Below are positions 9,009 through 18,524 of a stretch of 64,000 nucleotides of DNA, piece after piece; the first letter of the stretch is position 1; the number at the start of each line of letters is the position of its first letter. The translations under genes and the position numbers were made by a program. A model generated the notes under the pieces. That model saw only the letters and a program-made list of their open reading frames with translations. It searched no databases and was not told the DNA's origin. Location: assembly GCF_004363215.1 (NCBI RefSeq), contig NZ_SNYS01000009.1, forward strand, positions 1 to 64,000. Reading direction: 5' to 3'. This stretch comes from Methanimicrococcus blatticola. GTDB lineage: Archaea; Halobacteriota; Methanosarcinia; Methanosarcinales; Methanosarcinaceae.

Positions 9009-9325
9009 AATCCGAAACAACCACCCGCTAATTTACGTTCCGACCTGAGCAAAGCGAAGAGAGGAACGGAAATTTGCGGATTCACACCCGGCCGATACAG
9101 CAAAAAAAATAAAACTGCTTCTTAATTTACATTTTTGTGCTGTGTCGGCCGACTGCACTGTTCTGCCGCACTGTTCTGCCGCACTGTTCTGCTTTGCCGC
9201 TTGCATCTGCTCTTTTTTATCACATCCGTTCGCTTCGCGAACGTGGGCACGGCTACCTTACTGTTACGGTTTGCTGTCGTCAACGTCGCCGCCGCGCGCG
9301 AGCTGCTCCGCTTTTCAAAAAATTA
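9009..9325 (+). repeat. Dispersed intergenic element, copy A
   Basis: Fills the 475-bp convergent gap between the radical SAM gene and the acyl-CoA ligase. The terminal imperfect palindrome has arms at 9025-9041 and 9063-9079 around a GAGCAAAGCGAAG centre. It is followed by GGCCGATACAGCAAAA, then the conserved GCATCTGCTCTTTTTTATCA block, the hairpin CGTTCGC-TTC-GCGAACG (9227-9243), a GC-rich stretch ending in GCCGCGCGCG, and a TTTTCAAAA-rich tail to about 9430. Small ORFs here are by-products of the repeat. Confidence 0.85.
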
Positions 9326-9447
9326 TAAAAGACAATTCTCGCTTTTTCAAAAAAATATGAAAAACAGTCTTCGCTTTTCAAAAAAAATCGAAAACAATGC
9401 AATTCTTTTTTTCAAAAAAATAAAAAAAGAAATGGAAGCGACTTTTA

Positions 9448-11103
9448 TTAAATCACTTCATAACCATACTTTTTTGCCAATTCCAAACTCATGTCTCTCA
9501 ACTTGAATTTCTGAATCTTGCCGCTTCCCGTCATTGGGAATTCGTCAAGGAAGAACACGAATTTCGGGATTTTGTAGCGTGCGATTTGTCCGCGGCAGAA
9601 ATCTCTGACGTCTTCCGGGTGCATTTTAACACCTTCATGAAGAATGATGAATGCGCCGACTTCTTCGCCGTATTTTTCAGACGGGACGCCTGCGACTTGA
9701 ACATCTTTGACGCCTTCTAAGGTGTAGAGGAATTCCTCGATTTCGCGCGGATAAATGTTTTCGCCGCCGCGGATAATCATATCTTTAATGCGGCCGGTAA
9801 TCGTGAAATTGCCGTTTTCATCCATCACGCCGAGATCACCCGAATGAAGGTAACCGTTTTCATCAATCGCTTCGGCAGTCGCTTTGGGATTGTTGTAATA
9901 CCCTTTCATCACATTGTATCCCTTGCAGCACATTTCGCCGGGAACGCCGACAGGGCATTCTTCAAACGTTTCGGGATCCAAAACTTTGACATCCGTAAAT
10001 TCGAACGGGTGCCCGACAGTGGTGTAGCGGACATCCGGCGCGTCATCAATGCGTGTCTGCGTCATTCCCGGGGACGTTTCCGTCAAACCGTAAACGCTGG
10101 TGATGTCGATAAACATTTTTTCATTGACCTTTTTCATCAAATCCGACGGACAAACGGAACCGGCCATGATTCCCGTTCTCAGACTTGTCAAATCAAACAT
10201 GTCAAACATCGGATGATTCAATTCCGCGATAAACATCGTCGGAACACCGTAAAGCGCGGTACATCTTTCCTTGTGAACGGAAGCAAGCGTCAAAAGCGGA
10301 TCGAATTTTTCAATCATCACCTGTGTGCTGCCGTGGGTCAGACAGTTCATTGTCGCCAAAACAACGCCGAAGCAGTGGAACAGCGGAACGCAGATGCAAA
10401 GCTTGTCGTCCGGCGTGAATTTCATGTGTTCGCCCGTGAGCAGGCCGTTGTTTGCGATATTGTGATGAGAGAGCATAACGCCTTTGGGGAAGCCTGTTGT
10501 TCCCGATGTGTACTGCATATTCACAACATCATGGCAGCTCACTTCGGCTTTTGCTTTGTCCAAAACATCATCGGCGACATTGCTTCCGAGAAGCAGCACT
10601 TCGGCGGTATTGTACATACCGCGGTGTTTTTCCTGCCCGATGTAAATCACATTTTTCATACGCGGGAATTTTTCACTCTTTAAGTGACCGCGCTGGCAGG
10701 TTTTGAGTTCCGGAAGCATGTCGTACGTCATCTGAACGTAATCGCTTTCGAAAGTGCCGTCAATAATACAAAGCGTGTGCATATCGGAATCTTTAACCAG
10801 ATATTCCAATTCATGCTGCTTGTAACTGGTGTTGACAGTCACGCAAACCGCGCCGATTTTAGCGCAGGCGTACAAAAATGTCAGCCAGTCGGGAACGTTT
10901 GTTGCCCAAAGGCCGACATGGTATCCCTTTTGAACGCCGATTGCCAAAAGGCCTTTAGCCATGTTATCGACGCGCTTGTTGAATTCTTTCCATGTGAATC
11001 TCAAATCGCGGTCGGAATAGACAATATATTCTTTGTCAGGCGTCTGCTCTGCCCAATGTTCGAGCCAATCGCCCAAAGTTCTGTCGGAAAGTTCGATTGC
11101 CAT
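9448..11103 (-). CDS. AMP-dependent acyl-CoA synthetase/ligase
   Basis: A 551-residue ANL-superfamily ligase that would activate a carboxylic acid to its acyl-CoA through an acyl-adenylate. The phosphate loop is [16 protein letters not shown] (about 195-210), the A5-type motif is [10 protein letters not shown], then SGDLG, a [14 protein letters not shown] hinge and the catalytic-lysine region [15 protein letters not shown] 11103 follows GGAGAA; the ATG 12 bp further up lacks a site. It most resembles medium/long-chain FadD-type enzymes rather than acetyl-CoA synthetase. An XRE-cupin regulator ends 35 bp upstream and probably controls it. The substrate cannot be told from sequence. Confidence 0.85.
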   Translation of the reverse strand: MAIELSDRTLGDWLEHWAEQTPDKEYIVYSDRDLRFTWKEFNKRVDNMAKGLLAIGVQKGYHVGLWATNVPDWLTFLYACAKIGAVCVTVNTSYKQHELEYLVKDSDMHTLCIIDGTFESDYVQMTYDMLPELKTCQRGHLKSEKFPRMKNVIYIGQEKHRGMYNTAEVLLLGSNVADDVLDKAKAEVSCHDVVNMQYTSGTTGFPKGVMLSHHNIANNGLLTGEHMKFTPDDKLCICVPLFHCFGVVLATMNCLTHGSTQVMIEKFDPLLTLASVHKERCTALYGVPTMFIAELNHPMFDMFDLTSLRTGIMAGSVCPSDLMKKVNEKMFIDITSVYGLTETSPGMTQTRIDDAPDVRYTTVGHPFEFTDVKVLDPETFEECPVGVPGEMCCKGYNVMKGYYNNPKATAEAIDENGYLHSGDLGVMDENGNFTITGRIKDMIIRGGENIYPREIEEFLYTLEGVKDVQVAGVPSEKYGEEVGAFIILHEGVKMHPEDVRDFCRGQIARYKIPKFVFFLDEFPMTGSGKIQKFKLRDMSLELAKKYGYEVI

Positions 11104-11138
11104 AATTTTCTCCATTTCAGTTCATTTTCACAGCTTGA

Positions 11139-11714
11139 TTAAGCCGGTGCGTAAACGGACGCGATGATTTTTGCGCCTTTCTCATCAGCGGCACAGACGA
11201 GGTGACTGACAATCGAATCATAATAAATGCTGTCGCCTGCATTCAAAATGTATGTATTCTGGCCGTAAATGATTTTCAATGTGCCTTCCAAAACGTAAAT
11301 GAATTCTTCGCCTTCGTGGGCTGAAAGTTCCAGCGTTCCGTCATCAATCGCGTTGATTTCAATAAAGAACGGTTCCATGGCTCTTCCTGATTTCTGCGGC
11401 GCAAGCGCGAAGAAATTGTTGTGCTTCACAGTTTTTTCTTCGGCGTTGGATGTGTGAATTGTTTCAACCGCTTCGTTTTTGCGGCTGATTGCGGGTCCGA
11501 GGTTTTCGTCATCATCCAAAAATGTGCCGAGGCGAACACCCAAAGCGCGGGCAATTTTAATCAAAGGCGCCAAAGACGGCACGTTGGTGTCGTTTTCAAT
11601 ATTATTGATTTGGTCAACGCTCAATTGACTTCTTTCCGCCAATTCTTCCGCCGTTATCTGTTTTGATTCGCGGATGGATTTAATTTTTGTTCCGATATTT
11701 TTTTCGTCTGCCAT
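11139..11714 (-). CDS. XRE-family transcriptional regulator with C-terminal cupin domain
   Basis: A 191-residue regulator. An HTH_3/XRE domain spans about 9-63 (IKSIRESKQITAEELAERS and following) and a small cupin beta-barrel spans about 115-185 (EGEEFIYVLEGTLKIIYG, then AGDSIYYDS, SHLVCA). The cupin is expected to sense a small ligand. It lies immediately upstream of the acyl-CoA ligase on the same strand, a pairing often seen for this regulator class, so it may control ligase expression in response to a carboxylate or acyl-CoA. Confidence 0.85.
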   Translation of the reverse strand: MADEKNIGTKIKSIRESKQITAEELAERSQLSVDQINNIENDTNVPSLAPLIKIARALGVRLGTFLDDDENLGPAISRKNEAVETIHTSNAEEKTVKHNNFFALAPQKSGRAMEPFFIEINAIDDGTLELSAHEGEEFIYVLEGTLKIIYGQNTYILNAGDSIYYDSIVSHLVCAADEKGAKIIASVYAPA

Positions 11715-11836
11715 AATTTCCCTCTTCTGATTGTGATAAATCCAATGATTGTGATGAATTATGATTTTATTTTATGTTTACTTTTTTTTGTTTTATCTGT
11801 TTTTTATTTTGTTTTTTATTCTCTTTTTATTTTTAT

Positions 11837-13081
11837 TTACGTGCCTTCTTCCCAGTCGTCCATGTAATTTCTTTGCTTTTCCGTTAAAGTGTCAATTTCA
11901 ATTCCCATGGATTTTAATTTTAAAAGCGCGACATAGTTGTCAATTTCTTCAGGCACTTTGTGAACGCCGTGCGCTAATTTGTTTTCGGCAATGTATTTGA
12001 CACCGAGTGCCTGATTGGCAAAACTCATGTCCATCACTTCGGCCGGGTGGCCGTCGCCTGCTGCCAGGTTAACCAATCTGCCGTCTGCCAGCACATTGAT
12101 TTTCTTGCCGTCGACAACATATTCCTTAATATTTCTGCGAACTGTTTTCTCGGAGCTTGCCATCTTTTTCAAGGATTCCAAATCAATTTCCACATTGAAG
12201 TGACCGGCGTTGGCTAAAATCGCGCCGCTTTTCATCTTTTTGAAATGATTTTCGGTTAAAATGTCGCGATTGCCCGTTGTCGTAACAAACAAATCGCCGA
12301 TTTCTGCCGCTTTTTCCATCGGCATCACGCGGTAGCCGTCCATTCTTGCTTCCAGTGCTCTGACCGGGTCGATTTCCGTCACAACGACTTCCGCACCGAG
12401 ACCGTCGGCACGCATTGCAACGCCGCGACCGCACCAGCCGTAGCCGCCGACAACAACGGTTTTGCCGGCAACGAGCAGATTTGTTGTTCTCATGATGCCG
12501 TCCCAGGCGGATTGCCCGGTACCGTAGCGGTTGTCGAACAAGAATTTGGTTTTCGCGTCGTTGACAGCGAGAACAGCCATTTCAAGCGCGCCGTCTTTTT
12601 CCATACCGATTAAACGGTGGATGCCGGTTGTTGTTTCTTCACACCCGCCGATGATTTTCGGAATTAAATCACGTCTTTCCTTGTGAATTTTAAAAATCAG
12701 ATCGGCGCCGTCATCAATCGTAATATCCGGATCAATGTCAAGAACCTTGTCGATTGCTTCATAATATTCTTCATTTGTGCAATCGTACTTGGCGTAGCAT
12801 TTGATGTTTTCAGACGTATTGAGCGCGGCTGCCACGTCATCCTGCGTGCTGAGCGGATTGCATCCCGTGATGGCCACTTCTGCGCCGCCGGCGGCCAGCG
12901 TTTCGACGAGAACGGCGGTTTTGGCTTCGACGTGAAGCGCCATCGCGATTCTGCGGCCGGCAAGCGGCTTTTCTTTTTCAAAATCCGCCCGGATTTGATT
13001 TAAAACGGGCATATAGTTTCGCGCCCATTCGATTTTTAAACGACCTGATTCTTGCATTTCTTTTTGAGATAAATCGGACAA
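11837..13081 (-). CDS. ahcY: Adenosylhomocysteinase
   Basis: A 414-residue S-adenosylhomocysteine hydrolase that splits SAH into homocysteine and adenosine with NAD. Visible: SGRLKIEWA near the N-terminus, the substrate-binding LDIDPDITIDDG region, DNRYGTGQSAWDGI, the NAD fold GGYGWCGRGVAMRADGLG, and C-terminal DGRLVNLAAGDGHP. A TTG at 13081 is the likely start because AGGTG lies 6 nt upstream; the GTG at 13090 overlaps that site. The deaminase of SAH-type nucleosides lies at 14.8 kb, so the two enzymes could drain methylation by-products. Confidence 0.93.
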   Translation of the reverse strand: MSDLSQKEMQESGRLKIEWARNYMPVLNQIRADFEKEKPLAGRRIAMALHVEAKTAVLVETLAAGGAEVAITGCNPLSTQDDVAAALNTSENIKCYAKYDCTNEEYYEAIDKVLDIDPDITIDDGADLIFKIHKERRDLIPKIIGGCEETTTGIHRLIGMEKDGALEMAVLAVNDAKTKFLFDNRYGTGQSAWDGIMRTTNLLVAGKTVVVGGYGWCGRGVAMRADGLGAEVVVTEIDPVRALEARMDGYRVMPMEKAAEIGDLFVTTTGNRDILTENHFKKMKSGAILANAGHFNVEIDLESLKKMASSEKTVRRNIKEYVVDGKKINVLADGRLVNLAAGDGHPAEVMDMSFANQALGVKYIAENKLAHGVHKVPEEIDNYVALLKLKSMGIEIDTLTEKQRNYMDDWEEGT

Positions 13082-13279
13082 TATAGACACCTGTCAATTG
13101 AATAATTCTTAAAAAAGTGATAAGTGAAATTCAAAAAGCCTTTCTGAAATATAAAATAACTGTTTGAAAAGGCGATAAAATGAGAGTTTAAACCCTATTA
13201 TTAAGAAAATTATTAAGAAAAACGGATACAGGATTTGAAAAATAATTTAATCCAAAGCAATCGCCTGTATAATTCGAAC

Positions 13280-13632
13280 CCGAAATAACCACCCGCTAAT
13301 TTTCGTTCTGAGCTGAGCGAAGCGAAGTGAGGAACGGAAATTTGCGGATTCGTACCCAGCCGATACAGCAAAAGCGAGAAACACCTTCCTAATTTATATT
13401 TTTGTGCTGTGTCTGCCTACTGTGTTGGGTCATTGCCACGCTGTTACGCTTTGCTGCGTGCATCTGCTCTTTTTTATCACATCCGTTCGCTTGCGCGAAC
13501 GTGCCGCTGCTACCTTACTGCTACCGTTGCTACCTTGCCGTTGCCGACGCTACCTTTCCGGCAAGGTCCCATCATCTCTCTTGCTAACTCGTGCATCGCT
13601 CACGCGCGCGAATCGCACCGTTTTTCAAAATA
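13280..13632 (+). repeat. Dispersed intergenic element, copy B
   Basis: Lies in the 660-bp gap between the phosphatase stop and the ahcY start. It shows CCGAAATAACCACCCGCTAA, the terminal palindrome (right arm ending near 13347), GCCGATACAGCAAAA, GCATCTGCTCTTTTTTATCA, the hairpin CGTTCGC-TTGC-GCGAACG (13484-13501), several GTTGCTACCTTGCCG-type repeats and the CGCGCGAATCGC end followed by TTTTTCAAAA. The rest of the gap (13082-13279, 13633-13741) is AT-rich with no ORF I trust. Confidence 0.85.
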
Positions 13633-13741
13633 TCGAAAACAAGTCCCGTTTTTTCAAAATAACAAAACAAACCCACATTTTCAAAAAAATCGAAACCGAA
13701 TCGGCATTTTTCAAAATAAAATAATAAACCAAAAAAGTAAA

Positions 13742-14581
13742 TTATTTTCTCAATTTCAATTTCTGTGTCTCATTTTCCCATTCAAATCCTGTTTTTGTTT
13801 TTCTGTAATAATACAATTTAATTTCATCTTCTTTGGCAATCGCAACAGCGGCGCGAACGGTCGGACTGATGTAAGGCAGGGTTGAATAAAGGGAAATTAA
13901 TTTATCGTCACAGAAACATTTAACGCCTTCCGTGTGCGACGTGTGGCCGCGAATAATCATCTGCAAATCGTTTTGTTTCAAATATTTCTTAATCATGTCG
14001 GGGCCGATGCGGTAAATACCGCTGCCTCTTTGGGACGGGAGTAATCCGTCTTCCGTTCCCGGATCATTCCAAAGGTAACTTTTTGAGTTTTTCTTAGAAA
14101 TTTCTTTCAGCGTTTCATTTTTTGTTCCCGCGATGCAGCCGTGAACGCAAAGTATTTTGTTGTTCAAAACCGCCGCAATCGGCATTTGTTCAAAAACAGC
14201 ATTTGACGCGTCAAAGATTTCGGGATCATTTACCAAATCTTCGGCGAATTCAAACCAGCCGCTCAAGTTTGAGGTTTCATGGTTTCCGCGAAGCAAAATG
14301 ATTTTTTTCGGATTTTTGATTTTCATTTCAAAAAGCGTATTTAAAACGGAAACGGAATCCGGTCCTTTGTCGATATAATCGCCGAGAAAAATGTATGAGT
14401 CGACTTCTTTTTTTTCAGCGAATCTTAAAATATGCTCAAGCGCGCGGTAATCTCCGTGAATATCGGTTGCAATCAATGTTTTTTTAAAATCGGGGAACAC
14501 GACCGCATCTTCTTTTTTGAGAAGCGGTTTGATGCGTTCTAAGTTTTTGCTCAATCTGTCTTTTTCTTTTTTGTCCGACAT
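13742..14581 (-). CDS. PPP-family metallophosphatase (Ser/Thr protein phosphatase-like)
   Basis: A 279-residue phosphatase of the PPP superfamily. The dinuclear metal motifs are visible: D40-x-H42-G-D, GDYIDKG (67-73), RGNHE (98-102), a later VHGCI and IIRGHTSHTEG. This motif set is shared by archaeal PP1-like protein phosphatases and by bis(5'-nucleosyl)-tetraphosphatases, so the natural substrate is uncertain. It is divergent from the deaminase gene at 14770. Confidence 0.85.
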   Translation of the reverse strand: MSDKKEKDRLSKNLERIKPLLKKEDAVVFPDFKKTLIATDIHGDYRALEHILRFAEKKEVDSYIFLGDYIDKGPDSVSVLNTLFEMKIKNPKKIILLRGNHETSNLSGWFEFAEDLVNDPEIFDASNAVFEQMPIAAVLNNKILCVHGCIAGTKNETLKEISKKNSKSYLWNDPGTEDGLLPSQRGSGIYRIGPDMIKKYLKQNDLQMIIRGHTSHTEGVKCFCDDKLISLYSTLPYISPTVRAAVAIAKEDEIKLYYYRKTKTGFEWENETQKLKLRK

Positions 14582-14769
14582 GCTGATCCGTTTTCGCTGT
14601 TTATTCGCTGTTTATTCGCTGTTTGTAGTTTGTATAAACAATTGTCACGTTGATTGTATATAGCGTTTTTTGATATGATTTCTGGTACGTTTTCTGATAT
14701 TGTTATAAAGTATGAAATCCATTTATGAGAAATATTGTTTTACTTTCATAAAATAAAAAAGGGATTCTC

Positions 14770-16098
14770 ATGTCAATTCTGATTAAAAATGCTTATATCG
14801 TAACGATGGACAAAGACGGTGCCGGCGAAATTGAAAACGGGTTTCTTCTCATTGAAAATAATCTGATTTCAAAAATCGGTGACAATTCAAACAACGCTGC
14901 CGACAGCATTTCCGCTGGTACGGTCATCGACGCGAAAGGCGCGATTCTCATGCCCGGCCTTTCCAACACGCATACACATCTCGGCATGACGCTGCTGCGC
15001 GGCTACGCTGACGACATGGCGCTTCAGGCTTGGCTTGAGACAAAGATTTGGCCGGCAGAAGCCAACCTGACGGCAGAAGATGTTTATTACGGTTCACTCC
15101 TCGGCTGTCTTGAAATGATCCGCTCGGGAACAACCGCGTTTTGCGACATGTACTTCTTCATGGATGAAACGGCCAAAGCTGTTGAAAAAGCAGGCATTCG
15201 CGGCTGTCTTTCTTATGGCATGATTGAATTCGGCGATGAAGAAAAAGGCAACAAAGAGTTGGCGACCAATGAAAAGCTTGTTCGTGACTGGCAGGGAAAA
15301 GCAAACGGCAGAATCACGACAATGTACGGCCCGCACGCGCCCAACACGTGCTGCCAATCTTTCATCGGCCGTTCTAAAGAAGCGGCGGAAAGAGACGGTG
15401 TCGGCGTTCATATTCATGTTTTAGAAACCGAAGCCGAATTGAATCAAATGAAAGAAAATCACGGCATGTGTTCCGTTCATCATTTAGATGCCGTCGATTT
15501 TTGGAACACGGAAAAAATTCCGGTTTTGGCGGCGCATTGCGTTTGGATGTCTGATGGCGACATTAAGCTTTTCGCCAAAAAAGGCGTAACGGTTTCGCAT
15601 AATCCGATCAGCAACATGAAATTGGCGTCCGGAATTGCGCCGATTCAAAAAATGCTGGACGCAGGGGTTTCCGTTTCTCTCGGGACAGACGGCTGCGCGT
15701 CAAACAACAACCTCAATCTTTTTGAAGAAATGAAAACGGCCGCGCTTTTACAAAAAGTCGGTACAATGAGCCCGACCGCGCTTCCCGCAAAGGCGGTCGT
15801 TGAAATGGCAACAGTCAACGGCGGTCGGGTCATCGACAAACAAACCGGCGTTCTGAAAGCCGGCAACAAAGCCGATATGATTCTCGTTGATATTCAAAAA
15901 GCAAATGCGACACCGGTCTTTGATGTTTATTCTCATTTGGTTTACGCCGCTGCCGGCAGTGATGTGAAAACAATGATTGTCGACGGCAAAATTTTGATGG
16001 AAAATTACAAAGTTTTGGTGATGGACGAAGAAGAAGTCATGAAAAAAGCGAAAGAATGTGCATTTTCATTGGCGGAAAGAGCGAAACCGAAAAAATGA
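14770..16098 (+). CDS. 5'-deoxyadenosine/SAH/MTA deaminase (amidohydrolase)
   Basis: A 442-residue amidohydrolase of the MtaD/DadD/TrzN group, which in methanogens deaminates 5'-deoxyadenosine, S-adenosylhomocysteine and methylthioadenosine. The metal site is visible: NTHTHLGMTLLRG (HxH), IHVLETEAE, AAHCVWM and SLGTDGCASNNN. Length is usual. The start is preceded by AAAGGGATTCTC. It fits the setting: radical SAM enzymes (8.0 and 54.3 kb) release deoxyadenosine, and AhcY next door handles SAH. No partner overlaps it. Confidence 0.85.
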   Translation: MSILIKNAYIVTMDKDGAGEIENGFLLIENNLISKIGDNSNNAADSISAGTVIDAKGAILMPGLSNTHTHLGMTLLRGYADDMALQAWLETKIWPAEANLTAEDVYYGSLLGCLEMIRSGTTAFCDMYFFMDETAKAVEKAGIRGCLSYGMIEFGDEEKGNKELATNEKLVRDWQGKANGRITTMYGPHAPNTCCQSFIGRSKEAAERDGVGVHIHVLETEAELNQMKENHGMCSVHHLDAVDFWNTEKIPVLAAHCVWMSDGDIKLFAKKGVTVSHNPISNMKLASGIAPIQKMLDAGVSVSLGTDGCASNNNLNLFEEMKTAALLQKVGTMSPTALPAKAVVEMATVNGGRVIDKQTGVLKAGNKADMILVDIQKANATPVFDVYSHLVYAAAGSDVKTMIVDGKILMENYKVLVMDEEEVMKKAKECAFSLAERAKPKK

Positions 16099-16438
16099 AA
16101 ATTAATGGTAAAAGTTCATTTTTTTCTGAAACAAGTCTGAAACTTTAACGGCAAATGTAAATCGCTTAATCAATTCTAAATGAATTTTTCAAATCCGTTA
16201 TTATTTCTTTTTTATTTCTTTCTTTTTTTCAATCTTTTTTATTTCTTTTTCAATCTCTTTAGTCTTAAAACCATTATTCTGCGGGTCTAATATCTCCTTT
16301 ATTTTATATGTATAAAAATCAATCATTTTTAATTTAATTTTAATTTTATTATTATCTTATTTTTCGAGTTTATTCTTCTATTCGAATTCAATTTTAAAAG
16401 GGAAATACTATTTATAATATATATTAATTATATATATT

Positions 16439-16458
16439 GTTATAACTTCGGTTATAAC
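16439..16458 (+). promoter_or_regulatory. Double palindrome in the promoter of the 16482 gene
   Basis: GTTATAAC-TTCG-GTTATAAC: each 8-mer is itself palindromic. It follows a TATA-rich stretch (16410-16438) and lies about 24 bp before the start codon, a classic operator position. A related dyad occurs at 40521-40540. The remaining spacer 16099-16438 is AT-rich without a gene. Confidence 0.5.
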
Positions 16459-16481
16459 TTTTAAAAGTGTGGGTGATTTAC

Positions 16482-17468
16482 ATGTCTGGATGTCAAAATC
16501 CTAAAATAAATGACGTTGTTAAACATTTTGATAATCTGAAATTAGATAAAATCGAAGGGCAGCTTGTTACTTATCCTGCACAAAACTATGCCGGGAATGT
16601 TGTTGAATCACATATCCAAGGTTTAGCTTTGTATGACGGGGGGAACAACAATCAAATCGCTTTGATTTCTCACAATAATAAAGGAGAACCAAAGGGATAT
16701 TACATCGCTTCTCAAAAAATTCCTTATGAGAAACACATTAAATTTGATTCTTATGATGAGAATTACAATCATCCGAGCGGGATGCAAATTATAGGGGATT
16801 ATTTGGTTGTCGGTGTTGAAAGCGGTTCAAAAGGAAAAGTACGAAGATACGATTTAACACCATTGAAAACTGAGTTGGGCATCCCAAACTGTTTGGAAAC
16901 AACTGTGGATTCAACGTTCAATCACAAGCTTTCTGCAGTTGGTGTTACAAACTATTTTGATGGCGAGAATGAATGGTATTTGTTTGCTCTTTGTTTTGAT
17001 CAGACTGTTTATTTTTACAGATATCCTGCGGATCAAGGATTCCAAAACATTAAATTTGATTGGTCTGATGAGAATAAATTCTTTTTTTGTAAGTTGGAAA
17101 AAGACCTTTCTCAAAAATTGAAAGGAGATTTTCAAGGTGTTAATTTAATAACACAACCGGCGCTTGACGGGAAACATGACAAAATATTTTTGGTCGCGTT
17201 TGTTTCCGAATCATTAGCAGGTCCAAAATATAAAGATTGGTGTTATCTATTTGAAGTTGATTGCGGTTTAAAAAGAGCTATATGCGTGCGTGAAACTGTT
17301 ACAAAATGCAAATATGGTTCGGAAAAAGGATTAACCGGAGTTCATTTTAGATATGGTACTGGCGTCAGTATCACTTCCGAATCAGATATCCCCTCTTTTA
17401 AATTGTTGGCTTCTGCAAGATTATGTGTTGGGCGTCATTTAGATATTAATATCTTCGAGGAGAAATAA
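16482..17468 (+). CDS. Hypothetical protein, 328 aa, possibly beta-propeller-like
   Basis: Not recognised. GGGTGAT precedes the ATG at 16482 (MSGCQNPKIN); the GTG at 16467 overlaps this site and is unlikely. There is no signal peptide or transmembrane segment. The protein is rich in short strand-like blocks (IQGLALYDG, QIALISH, MQIIGDYLVVGV, WYLFALCF, KIFLVAFVS) separated by polar loops, which suggests a beta-propeller-like fold. The next gene, a surface protein, starts 2 bp after its stop, so they are one operon. Base composition is more AT-rich than neighbours, compatible with acquisition. Confidence 0.6.
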   Translation: MSGCQNPKINDVVKHFDNLKLDKIEGQLVTYPAQNYAGNVVESHIQGLALYDGGNNNQIALISHNNKGEPKGYYIASQKIPYEKHIKFDSYDENYNHPSGMQIIGDYLVVGVESGSKGKVRRYDLTPLKTELGIPNCLETTVDSTFNHKLSAVGVTNYFDGENEWYLFALCFDQTVYFYRYPADQGFQNIKFDWSDENKFFFCKLEKDLSQKLKGDFQGVNLITQPALDGKHDKIFLVAFVSESLAGPKYKDWCYLFEVDCGLKRAICVRETVTKCKYGSEKGLTGVHFRYGTGVSITSESDIPSFKLLASARLCVGRHLDINIFEEK

Positions 17469-17470
17469 AT

Positions 17471-18454
17471 ATGAATATAAATTTTATTCGTTTTACATGT
17501 TTATTGATGATTTTATCTTTAATGCCAATATGCGTTGCGGGTGATACTCAACCTTGGGAGCATACTGTTAAGGTCGGGCAGGTATTTCCTCAAAATTCGG
17601 ATGGTGAAATTTGCTATACAGATCCTTATTGTACTCCTGTGCTTCAAACTCCCGATAAATTAAATGGAAAACTAACTTTTGTCTCTCTAATAAGGTCGCA
17701 CGATCAAGACTACTTTATTAGTATAAAAGGTACCGTTTCTCCCGGTTTAGTAGGGAACTATAATTTTGGTACTTTTATAAAAGAGGGGACTGATTATAAT
17801 CTGATATATATTATTGAAAAAGGTCCTCAAACAATATTTATTGATACGGATGAAGAATCTGATGTTTCAGAAATCAATTTGATTTCCGGAGAAGAGTGTA
17901 AATTGGACATATATTCTAAAGATATAAGCGACAATAAAATTGATGTTTCATTAACTGATCCTGAATTAATCGCCAACCATCAGCCGGTATATTCAGCCAG
18001 TGGTTATGATAAAAACATTTTAACCTATGAAAATGGAGTTATAACTCCAAAATACGGTGGTACAACCACAATTCGGTTTGATTCAATAGAAACTGAGAGT
18101 TACAAAAAGGCTGAAACGAAAGAATTGATTGTTCATGTTGATGGTCCGGCACTAGTAAATCCTAATAATCCTAACCCCTCTTCAAATTCCAACGGATTTG
18201 GCAAGGCTGTTATTGTTGACGGTACAAACAAAGAAAATACGCCTGATTCTTCCAATGAAAATACGAAAGATGTAAAAGAAGAGAGTAATGCCTATTCAAG
18301 CAGTTCACAAAACAATTTAGATAATTCAGGAAATACACAAAATGAAACCGGCGGAGAAAGCACCGTTTCAAAAACTTTGCTTTTGGCAGTCGGTTTAATT
18401 CTTGTCGTCGGACTTATCGGTGTAATCGGCTTTTTCTATAAGAAAAATAAATAA
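17471..18454 (+). CDS. Secreted, C-terminally membrane-anchored surface protein
   Basis: A 327-residue exported protein. An N-terminal signal peptide (about 1-23, ending VAGD) is followed by an extracellular part of about 200 residues resembling bacterial Ig-like repeats in pattern (a GVITPKYGGTTTIRF block), then an Asn/Ser/Thr-rich spacer (about 232-295), a single hydrophobic helix and the basic end KKNK. The same spacer style, the sequence VDGTNK versus VDGNDTNK, and the same end are found in the surface protein at 29998. Probably a cell-envelope protein; role unknown. Operonic with the upstream 328-aa gene. Confidence 0.7.
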   Translation: MNINFIRFTCLLMILSLMPICVAGDTQPWEHTVKVGQVFPQNSDGEICYTDPYCTPVLQTPDKLNGKLTFVSLIRSHDQDYFISIKGTVSPGLVGNYNFGTFIKEGTDYNLIYIIEKGPQTIFIDTDEESDVSEINLISGEECKLDIYSKDISDNKIDVSLTDPELIANHQPVYSASGYDKNILTYENGVITPKYGGTTTIRFDSIETESYKKAETKELIVHVDGPALVNPNNPNPSSNSNGFGKAVIVDGTNKENTPDSSNENTKDVKEESNAYSSSSQNNLDNSGNTQNETGGESTVSKTLLLAVGLILVVGLIGVIGFFYKKNK

Positions 18455-18470
18455 TTTTTAAAAATTTATT

Positions 18471-18505
18471 CGATCACAATTCTTTATTTCATGAATTTGT
18501 GATCG
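18471..18505. terminator. Shared bidirectional terminator-like hairpin
   Basis: CGATCACAA (18471-18479) and TTGTGATCG (18497-18505) form a 9-bp stem between the convergent surface-protein gene and the DUF1330 gene, with T-rich sequence on the right and A/T on the left. Confidence 0.5.
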
Positions 18506-18524
18506 TTTTCTCATTTTATTTGTC

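Noticed and set aside
9135-9506. Overlapping small ORFs in element copy A, with CICSF/SHPFA peptides that recur at 13402-13885, 33214-33683, 37848-38326, 49198 and 52040
   Set aside because: They arise because the same repeat DNA is open in several frames; composition is low complexity, there are no ribosome sites and several frames overlap each other.
9844-10683. 279-codon plus-strand ORF
   Set aside because: Antisense shadow of the acyl-CoA ligase, which has clear family motifs.
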